Part shown: piece after piece, positions 5,128 through 11,493 of the stretch | Position numbering within the stretch: position 1 is the stretch's first letter | Layout: each line of letters opens with the position of its first letter | From: CAYTWW01 sp043801855 | GTDB taxonomy: Archaea > Nanobdellota > Nanobdellia > Woesearchaeales > GW2011-AR15 | DNA length: 24,557 nucleotides | Assembly (NCBI GenBank): GCA_043801855.1 | Contig: JAZDLQ010000111.1 | Span: 1-24,557, forward strand | Direction of reading: 5' to 3' | The notes under the pieces: model-generated | Told to the model about the DNA's origin: nothing | Seen by the model: the letters and a program-made list of their open reading frames with translations, nothing else | The model's database searches: none | Translations under genes and position numbers: made by a program

Positions 5128-7290
5128 TATCCTTGACCTACTCGGATGCATTAATTGTCTTAATGCTTTTCTTTCTATCTGCCTTATTCTAGCTCCTGTC
5201 AATCCCAAAAATTCTCCTACTTCTTCGAATGTGTAGGAACGGCCATCTTCAAATCCAAATCTATACCAAAGTACTTGTCTCTCTTTATCAGGTAATGAAT
5301 CAAGAACGAAACGCATAGTTTCCTCTAACCCAAGTCTTGTAACAGCGTCAATCGGTTGTTCTGCCTTTTCATCTTCAACAAAATCTTGTATCTCAGCATC
5401 TCCATCTTCTCCAACCTCTTCTTCTAATGAAGCAGGTAGTTGAGAATTTCTCCTAAATCTTTCAATTTGTTTTTCAGTATAACCTAAATACATCTCTATA
5501 TCTGCATCTGTTGGGGTTCTTCCGATTTTTTGCTCAAGGTCTTCGGCTTGCTTATAAAATCTGTTTATTTGATCACACCTGTAAACAGGAACCCTAATAG
5601 TCCTACCTTGATCAGCAACAGCTCTTTGTACATACTGTCTTATCCCCCATGTTGCATAAGTACTAAATCTTGTTCCTCTTAGATAACTGTATTTTTTGAC
5701 AGATTTTATCAGCCCCAGGTTACCCTCCTGAACTAAATCCGGCATTAGAACTCCTCTGCCTATATACTTTTTTGCAATATAGATTACGAGCCGCAGGTTA
5801 GACAATGTCAACAAGTCAGGATAATAATGCAGTGACTGATTAAGAATAAGTTCTAATTGTGGCTCGTAAACTACTTTGCCACTATTACCAAAAATTTTTA
5901 TTCTGGGATTTTCTGTAATCCTTTTTTGTAATTCTTCTCTATGCATTGAGAATAGTGAATAAGCGCATTCCTGTTCGATGGTTAACAAAGGAAATCTACT
6001 TATTTCCTGAAGGTATAAGCCAAAATTGTCTACACTACATTTTAGAACTTCATCAAGAGATAAATCTACTTCTGGTTTTTCTTCTTCTATTGTTTTTTTG
6101 CCACCATTTTTTTTGCCTTTTCTTTTTTTTTCAGGAGATGTTTTTTCTAAATCCTGCAATTTTCGTGAGCTTCGCCCCATCCAATCAGTATCTGAAGCCT
6201 GTGACAAATGAGAAGAATACTCATTAATAGCATAAGATAATTTGTGAGCAGAATCGTATTTTGCAAGTCTTGCAAGCATTTCAAAATACTCCTGCCTTCT
6301 ATATGAATCAATAGAGACAACTAGAGTTCTAACATTTTCTTGAGCCTGAGATTTAAGGTCTAATCTTTGATAAATTAAAGAGCTAATTTGCATTCCAACT
6401 TCTCCGGCAAATTGTTTGCTGTCTTGCGCCAAATAGAGATTCTTCAGTAAATCGAGATCATAAAGAGGCGATCTTTTGCTCTGTGTACATTCATTTTTAT
6501 ATTTCATAACCTGATACAATGCAGCTTTTTCTGTTAATGATAACTCAAATTTTTTTGTAAGTAAATCAATATACATTTCGCCAATTGCAAGCATGACTGC
6601 AACTTCATCCAAAACAGGCGGCTTGCGTCTTATTAGGCTAAATTGCCAAAGATATAGAAGCATCGCAGCTTTAACATCATTCAAATGGCCAAAGCGCTCA
6701 TGATATTCCTTAAGTACATAATCCTGATGCCCCTGTAAATCAATTCCTCCGTTGATATGCTCTGGCAAAGCTAAATCAATTGGAATTTCTTCTTCTACAT
6801 GTTCTTCTTTTTCTTGTCCTGTGCCTTTATCGATTAGTAATGCTTCTGCTGCTTGAAGTTCAACTGGTGGCAAATTTCTTTTACTATAATCTTGCTCAGA
6901 TTCCGGCCAGAAATAAATGACTTCCAAACCAAGAGTGGCCGCACTCTTACGAATGTTTTCTTCATTTTTGCTAATGGTTAATGTTTCATTCTTTGCAAGT
7001 GCCTGCGCCTTAAGATAACTTATTAATTTCCTGGAATATTTTAATACTGTATCTCCTTGCAAAAAAGGAAATTGAACATATGATTGACCATTATTTTCAT
7101 CAGCAGTAATATTGCGAAGCATAACAGGTACTACAGCAGAACCAGCGGAACCAATTGAACCTGCAACTCTAACTATATCTTCAAGAGTAGAATTTGGCAT
7201 TCTTAGAGATTCCACCAGCTCATTAAAGCCGGAAGTATTGCTTAAGAGCTCATATCTTTGCATCAGTTGATAGGCAGCTGGTTCATTCAT
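5104..7290 (-). CDS. Bacterial-type sigma-70 family factor with long N-terminal extension
   Basis: 728 residues from ATG 7290, chosen because it lies about 11-30 nt after a TATA tract; an open frame runs on to 7356. Residues 1-410 match nothing I know. They include acidic (158-169) and basic (387-400) segments. The C-terminal half is complete sigma-70: region 1.2 (about 420-445), region 2.1-2.4 (496-565), including QEGNLGL (521-527) and STYATWGIRQ (543-552), region 3, the 3.2 finger (VGEDGDAEIQDFVED, 626-640), and region 4 ending in the HPSRSRILREYLVD type tail. Aligned with E. coli RpoD, Y430, W433, Q437, R586, R588 and Q589 are kept; W434 is Gly549, R584 is Gly699 and E585 is Ala700. In bacteria it would direct RNA polymerase to promoters. 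In an archaeon, which uses TBP/TFB, its partner is unknown. Confidence 0.93.
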   Translation of the reverse strand: MNEPAAYQLMQRYELLSNTSGFNELVESLRMPNSTLEDIVRVAGSIGSAGSAVVPVMLRNITADENNGQSYVQFPFLQGDTVLKYSRKLISYLKAQALAKNETLTISKNEENIRKSAATLGLEVIYFWPESEQDYSKRNLPPVELQAAEALLIDKGTGQEKEEHVEEEIPIDLALPEHINGGIDLQGHQDYVLKEYHERFGHLNDVKAAMLLYLWQFSLIRRKPPVLDEVAVMLAIGEMYIDLLTKKFELSLTEKAALYQVMKYKNECTQSKRSPLYDLDLLKNLYLAQDSKQFAGEVGMQISSLIYQRLDLKSQAQENVRTLVVSIDSYRRQEYFEMLARLAKYDSAHKLSYAINEYSSHLSQASDTDWMGRSSRKLQDLEKTSPEKKRKGKKNGGKKTIEEEKPEVDLSLDEVLKCSVDNFGLYLQEISRFPLLTIEQECAYSLFSMHREELQKRITENPRIKIFGNSGKVVYEPQLELILNQSLHYYPDLLTLSNLRLVIYIAKKYIGRGVLMPDLVQEGNLGLIKSVKKYSYLRGTRFSTYATWGIRQYVQRAVADQGRTIRVPVYRCDQINRFYKQAEDLEQKIGRTPTDADIEMYLGYTEKQIERFRRNSQLPASLEEEVGEDGDAEIQDFVEDEKAEQPIDAVTRLGLEETMRFVLDSLPDKERQVLWYRFGFEDGRSYTFEEVGEFLGLTGARIRQIERKALRQLMHPSRSRILREYLVD

Positions 7291-7300
7291 ATATCCGGGA

Positions 7301-7320
7301 TAAATATATTTATATATAAA
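7301..7320 (-). promoter_or_regulatory. TATA tract upstream of the sigma-like gene
   Basis: On the minus strand this reads TTTATATATAAATATATTTA, directly before the ATG at 7290. It fits archaeal TBP binding and a leaderless start. A second TATATATA tract at 7356-7366 could be an alternative promoter with a short leader. Confidence 0.5.
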
Positions 7321-7365
7321 CATAACTAAGATGATACTTCCATGAAGTAATAACATTTATATATA

Positions 7366-7450
7366 TTTGGTTAAGCATCAAAAAGCCTAATGGAATTAAC
7401 AAACTACTTAATCGTTTGGTTAAAGAATATTACGCTGTAAGGTTTGGTTA
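7366..7450 (+). repeat. Three TTTGGTTA direct repeats
   Basis: TTTGGTTAA occurs at 7366-7374 and 7415-7423, and TTTGGTTA at 7443-7450, all in the same orientation in the sigma/FKBP divergent region. Centre spacings are 49 and 28 bp, not whole helical turns. They may be regulator sites, but three 8-mers in A+T-rich DNA can arise by chance. Confidence 0.35.
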
Positions 7451-7605
7451 TCTTTTAAAATAAATATATTGATTATTAATTTGTTTATTTTAACAACTCT
7501 ATAAACATGCGAAATAATTACAGGATAACACACAAACGTTTAATATATCAAAATCTATTTAAATTGCCTTTTAATCCAATTATAATAATCTATTGAGGTA
7601 CAATG

Positions 7606-8265
7606 ATGGCAATAAAAAAAGGAGATTTTATTGAATTAGAATACACTGGATATGTAAAAGATAATAATTATGTTTTTGATACAACTAATGAAACTGTTGC
7701 AAAAGACAATGGCATTCACACTGAAAAAATGACCTATGGCCCAGTTGTTGTATGTCTTGGCCAAAGCCACCTTTTAGCCGGGCTTGACGATTTTTTAACA
7801 GGAAAAGAAATTGGCTCGTATAAGGCGACAATTCAAACAGAAAATGCATTTGGAAAAAAATCAGCAAAGCTTCTTCGCCTTATTCCAATAAAAATATTTC
7901 ATGAGCAAAAAATTGCGCCACGAACAGGCCTTGAGATAAATATCGATGGCATGAATGGTATAGTCAGAAGTGTTGGTGGCGGACGAGTTATAGTTGATTT
8001 TAACCATCCGCTCTCAGGCAAAGATGTTGTCTATGATGTTAAAGTTATAAGAGAAGTGACTCTTCCTATTGAACAGATAAAATCACTTATGGCTCTTGAA
8101 CTTAACTTAAAAAATGCTGATGTAATTGTGGATGGAGAAAAAGGAGTTATTAAGGCAAATATTCCTGAAAATATTGTTGCTTTTTTCAAGGAAAGAATCT
8201 TAAAGCTAGTTCCCCAGATAAAGGAGCTTAATTTTTTAAAAGACGAAAAATCTTTGAAAAATTAA
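7606..8265 (+). CDS. FKBP-type peptidyl-prolyl isomerase, SlyD-like
   Basis: Cytoplasmic prolyl cis-trans isomerase and chaperone of the archaeal long FKBP/SlyD family. The FKBP core (IKKGDFIELEYTGYVKDN...VFDTT and the later HPLSGKDVVYDVKV) is split by an insert-in-flap chaperone domain (about residues 85-140), the usual SlyD arrangement. An extra C-terminal domain follows from about residue 150 (LMALELNLKNADVIVDGEKG...), as in archaeal long forms. No His-rich metal tail is present. The GAGGT site at 7595-7599 is 3 nt from the ATG at 7603 and 6 nt from the ATG at 7606; the second spacing is better, so I start at 7606. It lies upstream of and in the same direction as ftsZ. Confidence 0.88.
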   Translation: MAIKKGDFIELEYTGYVKDNNYVFDTTNETVAKDNGIHTEKMTYGPVVVCLGQSHLLAGLDDFLTGKEIGSYKATIQTENAFGKKSAKLLRLIPIKIFHEQKIAPRTGLEINIDGMNGIVRSVGGGRVIVDFNHPLSGKDVVYDVKVIREVTLPIEQIKSLMALELNLKNADVIVDGEKGVIKANIPENIVAFFKERILKLVPQIKELNFLKDEKSLKN

Positions 8266-8316
8266 ATCTTTAATTCTTTTTTATATTCTTAATATTTATT
8301 TTTAGAAAAGAAAAAG

Positions 8317-8324
8317 TTTATAAA
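8317..8324 (+). promoter_or_regulatory. TATA box of ftsZ
   Basis: TTTATAAA in the 128-bp FKBP-ftsZ gap. Transcription starting about 25 nt downstream would give a leader of roughly 45 nt that carries the strong GGAGGTG site at 8381-8387. Confidence 0.5.
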
Positions 8325-8380
8325 TTGCGTATCTATTTTAGAATAGCAAAAAGATATAATTTTTAATCTAATTTCGGGTG

Positions 8381-8387
8381 GGAGGTG
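8381..8387 (+). promoter_or_regulatory. Ribosome binding site that sets the ftsZ start
   Basis: GGAGGTG is followed by 6 nt and then TTG at 8394. The in-frame GTG at 8385 lies inside this site and cannot be the start if the site is used. Confidence 0.7.
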
Positions 8388-8393
8388 TTAGTT

Positions 8394-9518
8394 TTGGAAG
8401 AATACATAAGGAATGCTGCAAATAAAGTTTCATTTTCTCCGAAAGGGACAACTGCGGATTTTAAAAAAAATAATGTAATAGATGCTGAGCTTGAAGCGCT
8501 TTTAGCCCAACAAAAAGCAACAATCAAAGTTGTTGGGTGCGGTGGTGGTGGTAATAATACTATTACAAGGATTGCTGAAGTAGGAATTAAAGGTGTAGAG
8601 TGTATTGCTATAAATACTGATGCACAGGACTTATTATACACAAACGCTGATAAAAAAGTTCTAATCGGAAGGGATTTAACTAAAGGCTTAGGCGCTGGTT
8701 CTATTCCTAAAATAGGCGAAGAGGCTGCGCGTGAGAATGAGCAAGACATTAAAGCCGCAATCCAGGGTTCTGATATGGTATTTGTAACATGTGGTCTTGG
8801 GGGCGGAACCGGTACAGGAAGCGCTCCGGTTGTAGCCGAGATTGCAAAAAAGACAGGGGCACTAGTTGTTGGAATTGTTACTCTTCCCTTTGCAATGGAA
8901 GGAAACAGAAGATATGACAATGCAATACTTGGCCTTGAAAAAATGGAACAGGCTGTTGATACATTAATTGTTATTCCAAATGATAAACTCTTGGAGATAG
9001 CGCCGGACCTTCCTCTTCACACAGCATTTAAAGTAGCTGATGAGATTCTTACTAATGCAGTAAAAGGAATTGCTGAGCTTGTCACTAAAGCCGGCCTTGT
9101 TAACCTTGATTTTGCAGATATAAGGGCAATTATGGGTGGCGGTGGCGTTGCATTAATTGGCGTTGGCGAATCTGACACAGAAAACAGAGCAATGGAATCC
9201 GTTGAAAAAGCAATTTCAAATCCACTTCTTGATGTCGATATATCTGGCGCTAATGGTGCTCTTATCAATGTGGCAGGCGGAGCTGATATGACTCTTGAAG
9301 AAGCAAAAACAGTTGTTGAAACAGTATCTAAAAGGCTTGATGAAGACGCAAGGATAATTTGGGGCGCTCAGATATCTGAAGATCTTGAAGGAATGATACG
9401 AACTATCCTTATCATAACCGGTGTTAAAAGTACACAAATATTTGGCCCATCAAGAAAACTTGACAGTAAAAAGAAAAAAGAGATGTCAAGTGAGCTTGGA
9501 ATTGAGTTTGTTGATTAA
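8394..9518 (+). CDS. ftsZ: Cell division GTPase FtsZ
   Basis: Tubulin-family GTPase that polymerises into the division ring. It shows the glycine-rich loop GCGGGGNN (48-55), the tubulin signature GGGTGTG (136-142) and the T7 loop region NLDFADIRAIM that supplies catalytic aspartates to the next subunit's GTP. All key residues are present, so it should be an active GTPase. The protein has 374 residues from TTG 8394, with an approximately 40-residue N-terminal extension before the GTPase core and a short C-terminal tail (SSELGIEFVD) typical of the archaeal FtsZ1-like group. The TTG start is chosen because of the well-spaced GGAGGTG. It is followed 49 bp later by alaX in the same direction. Confidence 0.95.
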   Translation: MEEYIRNAANKVSFSPKGTTADFKKNNVIDAELEALLAQQKATIKVVGCGGGGNNTITRIAEVGIKGVECIAINTDAQDLLYTNADKKVLIGRDLTKGLGAGSIPKIGEEAARENEQDIKAAIQGSDMVFVTCGLGGGTGTGSAPVVAEIAKKTGALVVGIVTLPFAMEGNRRYDNAILGLEKMEQAVDTLIVIPNDKLLEIAPDLPLHTAFKVADEILTNAVKGIAELVTKAGLVNLDFADIRAIMGGGGVALIGVGESDTENRAMESVEKAISNPLLDVDISGANGALINVAGGADMTLEEAKTVVETVSKRLDEDARIIWGAQISEDLEGMIRTILIITGVKSTQIFGPSRKLDSKKKKEMSSELGIEFVD

Positions 9519-9567
9519 TCTATTTTAATATTTTGTTTTTTTAGTTTTATAGCTGTTTTTTAAAAAA

Positions 9568-10206
9568 ATGGCAGTGAAAAAATTATTCTGGGAAGACCCT
9601 TATTTAGAAAAAGTCATGGCAGTTATTACAGGACTTAATGGAAATACAATCACACTGGATAAGACTGTTTTCTATGCCTTTTCCGGAGGCCAGGCTTCAG
9701 ATTCAGGCACAATTGCTGATATAAAAGTAATTGAGGCAAAAAAAATAGACAGAGAAATTTTCTATACGCTTGAATCAACAGAAGGAATTAATGTAGGTGA
9801 TAATGTCTTAGTCTCTATTGACTGGAATAAGCGGTATAAAATTATGCGGCTTCATTTTGCAGCTGAAATTATTTTAGAGCTTGTCTATCAGAACTATAAC
9901 CGGCCGGAAAAACTGGGAGCAAATATATCTGAAGACAAGGCTCGCATCGATTTTTTCTTTGAGGGAAATATTTCTGGCATATTTTCTGATTTAATCAAGC
10001 GCGCTAAGGACATTATCGATGCGAATCTTCCTATCAAGAGCAGCTTTAGCGATATAGAAAACGAAAAAAGATATTGGGAAATAGAAGGTTTCGCAAAAGT
10101 ATCATGCGGCGGAACTCACATCAGGCATACAGGAGAGATAGGCAGCATTAATCTAAAGCGCAGGCGCAACGGAATAAATAATGAGAGAATAGAAATTTAT
10201 CTGTGA
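9568..10206 (+). CDS. alaX: Alanyl-tRNA editing protein AlaX-like
   Basis: Free-standing editing domain related to the AlaRS editing module; it deacylates tRNA(Ala) mischarged with Ser or Gly. It has the SGGQASD loop (39-45, cf. GGQPSD) and the zinc-site halves. The second half, CGGTH (180-184), is intact and followed by HTGEIGSI. The first half, normally HxxxH, reads H96-F-A-A-E100, so Glu replaces one zinc ligand. Length (212 aa) fits the medium class. A TATA-like TTTTATAG lies about 17-24 nt upstream. Its stop codon abuts the stop of nop10 on the other strand with no gap. Confidence 0.9.
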   Translation: MAVKKLFWEDPYLEKVMAVITGLNGNTITLDKTVFYAFSGGQASDSGTIADIKVIEAKKIDREIFYTLESTEGINVGDNVLVSIDWNKRYKIMRLHFAAEIILELVYQNYNRPEKLGANISEDKARIDFFFEGNISGIFSDLIKRAKDIIDANLPIKSSFSDIENEKRYWEIEGFAKVSCGGTHIRHTGEIGSINLKRRRNGINNERIEIYL

Positions 10207-10380
10207 TTACAGCAATCCTTTTTTCTCCCACTCTGGCTGCTTCACCCTTCTTCTGTATTCAGCGTATTTATCATCCGGAGAATATTTTGGTGGTTCAGGT
10301 GTGACAGCTTTTGTGCCGCACAAACACTCCTGTTTAAGTGAATATTTTCCACAAGTCTGGCATTTAAGAATATGTTTCAT
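10207..10380 (-). CDS. nop10: H/ACA RNP protein Nop10
   Basis: 57-residue protein too short for routine ORF calling. The N-terminal zinc-ribbon-like part has CQTC (7-10) and CLC (19-21). It then shows the conserved PEPPKYSPDDKYAEYRRRVK region (29-48) that docks on Cbf5. Nop10 is a core subunit of the guide-RNA pseudouridylation complex in archaea. Its ATG overlaps the TGA of aIF2-alpha (ATGA, 10377-10380 on the minus strand), so translation is probably coupled. The S27e-aIF2alpha-Nop10 order is a classic archaeal operon. Confidence 0.95.
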   Translation of the reverse strand: MKHILKCQTCGKYSLKQECLCGTKAVTPEPPKYSPDDKYAEYRRRVKQPEWEKKGLL

Positions 10381-11177
10381 GTTTGATTAGTTTTTTTAGG
10401 TGTTACTCCCCTTATAAACTCACCAACACAATTATTTTTTTTCATAGATGACAAAACTGCTTCAGTAACTTTTTCAAGTTTGCCTTCAGCAATTTTGTAT
10501 TCCTTGGATTTTATTACAAGCTTATATTTGCCGCCGCCAAGATAAGTAATTTCAGCTCCTTCTGTCTTTTGGCCGTCAATTAGCGCATTTTTTATGATTT
10601 CAACGCCATTTCCTACATATGTTGTCAATATAAATACCCCACTTATTAAAACTTCTTTTGGCTTGAACCTCTGCCGAATTACAGACTCAAGCAATTCTGC
10701 GGTTTTTTTGTCAATCCCAAGAGATTCAAGAGATAGATTCTCTTCAACAACTGAATCAAAGCACTCATACAACAATGAAAATTTATTGAATATAGGTTCT
10801 TTTATTTTTTCATATAGTTTTTCAGGAGCAATTTTTAATTCTTTTGAGATGTGTTCAATAACTGACTCAGCCTTCTGCTCATGCTTCATCTCATTTACTT
10901 TATTTCTCCTCTGGGCTTCACCGACTCTTCGCAGTGATAGGTCAATCTGCCTTTTCTCTTCATTTACACGAAGTACTTTGCAGACGATTACTTTGCCTTC
11001 TTTGACATAGTCTCTAATATTTCTTATTCTTCCTGGAGCTATCTCGCTGATATGGATCATGCCTGAAAGATTTCGATAATCATCAATTTTTACAAAAATA
11101 GAATGAAATTGGATTTGGGTTACTGTGCAAAGAACTAATTCCTGCTCTTCAGGCACCCCTTCCTTAATAAAAAACAT
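10377..11177 (-). CDS. Translation initiation factor aIF2, alpha subunit
   Basis: 266 residues, the normal length. An N-terminal S1/OB-fold domain (about 11-84; LVLCTVTQIQFHSIFVKI, GMIHISEIAPGRIRNIRDYV) is followed by the helical domain and the alpha-beta C-terminal domain that binds the gamma subunit. It helps deliver initiator Met-tRNA to the small ribosomal subunit. The loop that carries regulatory Ser51 in eukaryotes reads EIAPGRIRN, with no serine, as usual in archaea. It starts 2 nt after the S27e stop and overlaps nop10 by 4 nt, so it is the middle gene of a three-gene operon. Confidence 0.95.
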   Translation of the reverse strand: MFFIKEGVPEEQELVLCTVTQIQFHSIFVKIDDYRNLSGMIHISEIAPGRIRNIRDYVKEGKVIVCKVLRVNEEKRQIDLSLRRVGEAQRRNKVNEMKHEQKAESVIEHISKELKIAPEKLYEKIKEPIFNKFSLLYECFDSVVEENLSLESLGIDKKTAELLESVIRQRFKPKEVLISGVFILTTYVGNGVEIIKNALIDGQKTEGAEITYLGGGKYKLVIKSKEYKIAEGKLEKVTEAVLSSMKKNNCVGEFIRGVTPKKTNQT

Positions 11178-11179
11178 TT

Positions 11180-11362
11180 TTAATCTAAGACCTCTAGAAT
11201 TCTTGCTTTTACCCTTATTTTTCCGCCTGTTGGCTCAGCAAGGACTTTTCCGCAGACAAGGCATGCCACTTTATTTGCAGCTTTGCCAAATACGATTTGT
11301 TCATTCTTGCATTTAGGGCATCTTATTTTAATAAATTTTGAAGTTGGTTCAGTTGATACCAT
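11180..11362 (-). CDS. rps27e: Ribosomal protein S27e
   Basis: 60-residue zinc-ribbon protein of the small subunit, specific to archaea and eukaryotes. Zinc ligands are CPKC (15-18) and CLVC (34-37), followed by the family's PTGGK-like segment and a basic end. GGAGG lies 8 nt before the ATG. It is the first gene of the S27e-aIF2alpha-Nop10 operon. The ribosomal protein L44e, which often precedes it in archaea, is not here because the thermosome gene diverges immediately upstream. A hairpin may cover the ribosome site (see separate entry). Confidence 0.95.
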   Translation of the reverse strand: MVSTEPTSKFIKIRCPKCKNEQIVFGKAANKVACLVCGKVLAEPTGGKIRVKARILEVLD

Positions 11363-11367
11363 AATTA

Positions 11368-11390
11368 TTTCCTCCTATTAATAGAGGAAA
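11368..11390 (-). promoter_or_regulatory. Inverted repeat covering the S27e ribosome site
   Basis: TTTCCTC (11368-11374) and GAGGAAA (11384-11390) are perfect complements separated by CTATTAATA. In the minus-strand mRNA the arm UUUCCUC pairs with GAGGAAA, which includes most of the GGAGG site (11371-11375 on the plus strand). The stem is 7 bp plus two further pairs across a bulged base, with a UUAA loop. It could block initiation of the operon, or be a palindromic operator in the divergent thermosome/S27e region. Confidence 0.5.
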
Positions 11391-11440
11391 GAAAACAGGG
11401 TGAATTTATAAACATTATGGAATAAATTCATAAAAGATAA

Positions 11441-11450
11441 CCTTTAAAAT
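11441..11450 (+). promoter_or_regulatory. TATA-like box of the thermosome gene
   Basis: CCTTTAAAAT lies about 45-53 nt before the ATG, so a start about 25 nt downstream leaves a short leader carrying GGAGG (11480-11484). TTTTATAAAT at 11461-11470 is an alternative with almost no leader. Confidence 0.4.
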
Positions 11451-11493
11451 CCCTTTCTTTTTTTATAAATTCATTCGTGGAGGAATTATAAAA

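Larger units (their letters stand above)
7291..7605. other. Divergent intergenic region between sigma-like and FKBP genes
   Basis: About 315 bp of A+T-rich DNA holding both promoters. It contains three TTTGGTTA direct repeats, TATA-like tracts near 7301-7320 and 7356-7366, and ATTTAAATT at about 7557-7565 for the FKBP side. No RNA gene is recognised. A 16-codon ATG frame at 7390-7440 is too short to call. Confidence 0.5.

Noticed and set aside
5946..6227. Plus-strand open frames inside the sigma-like gene
   Set aside because: They lie within a long, well-supported minus-strand gene and have Phe/Leu-rich shadow composition with no start context.
5104..7290. Idea that the sigma-like gene shows the whole contig is bacterial or chimeric
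   Set aside because: S27e, aIF2-alpha, Nop10, thermosome and archaeal Cmk flank it, it overlaps cmk, and it has an archaeal TATA box.
7390..7440. 16-codon frame with a TATA tract about 24-34 nt upstream
   Set aside because: Too short, and the TATA tract is better explained as part of the sigma-gene promoter region.
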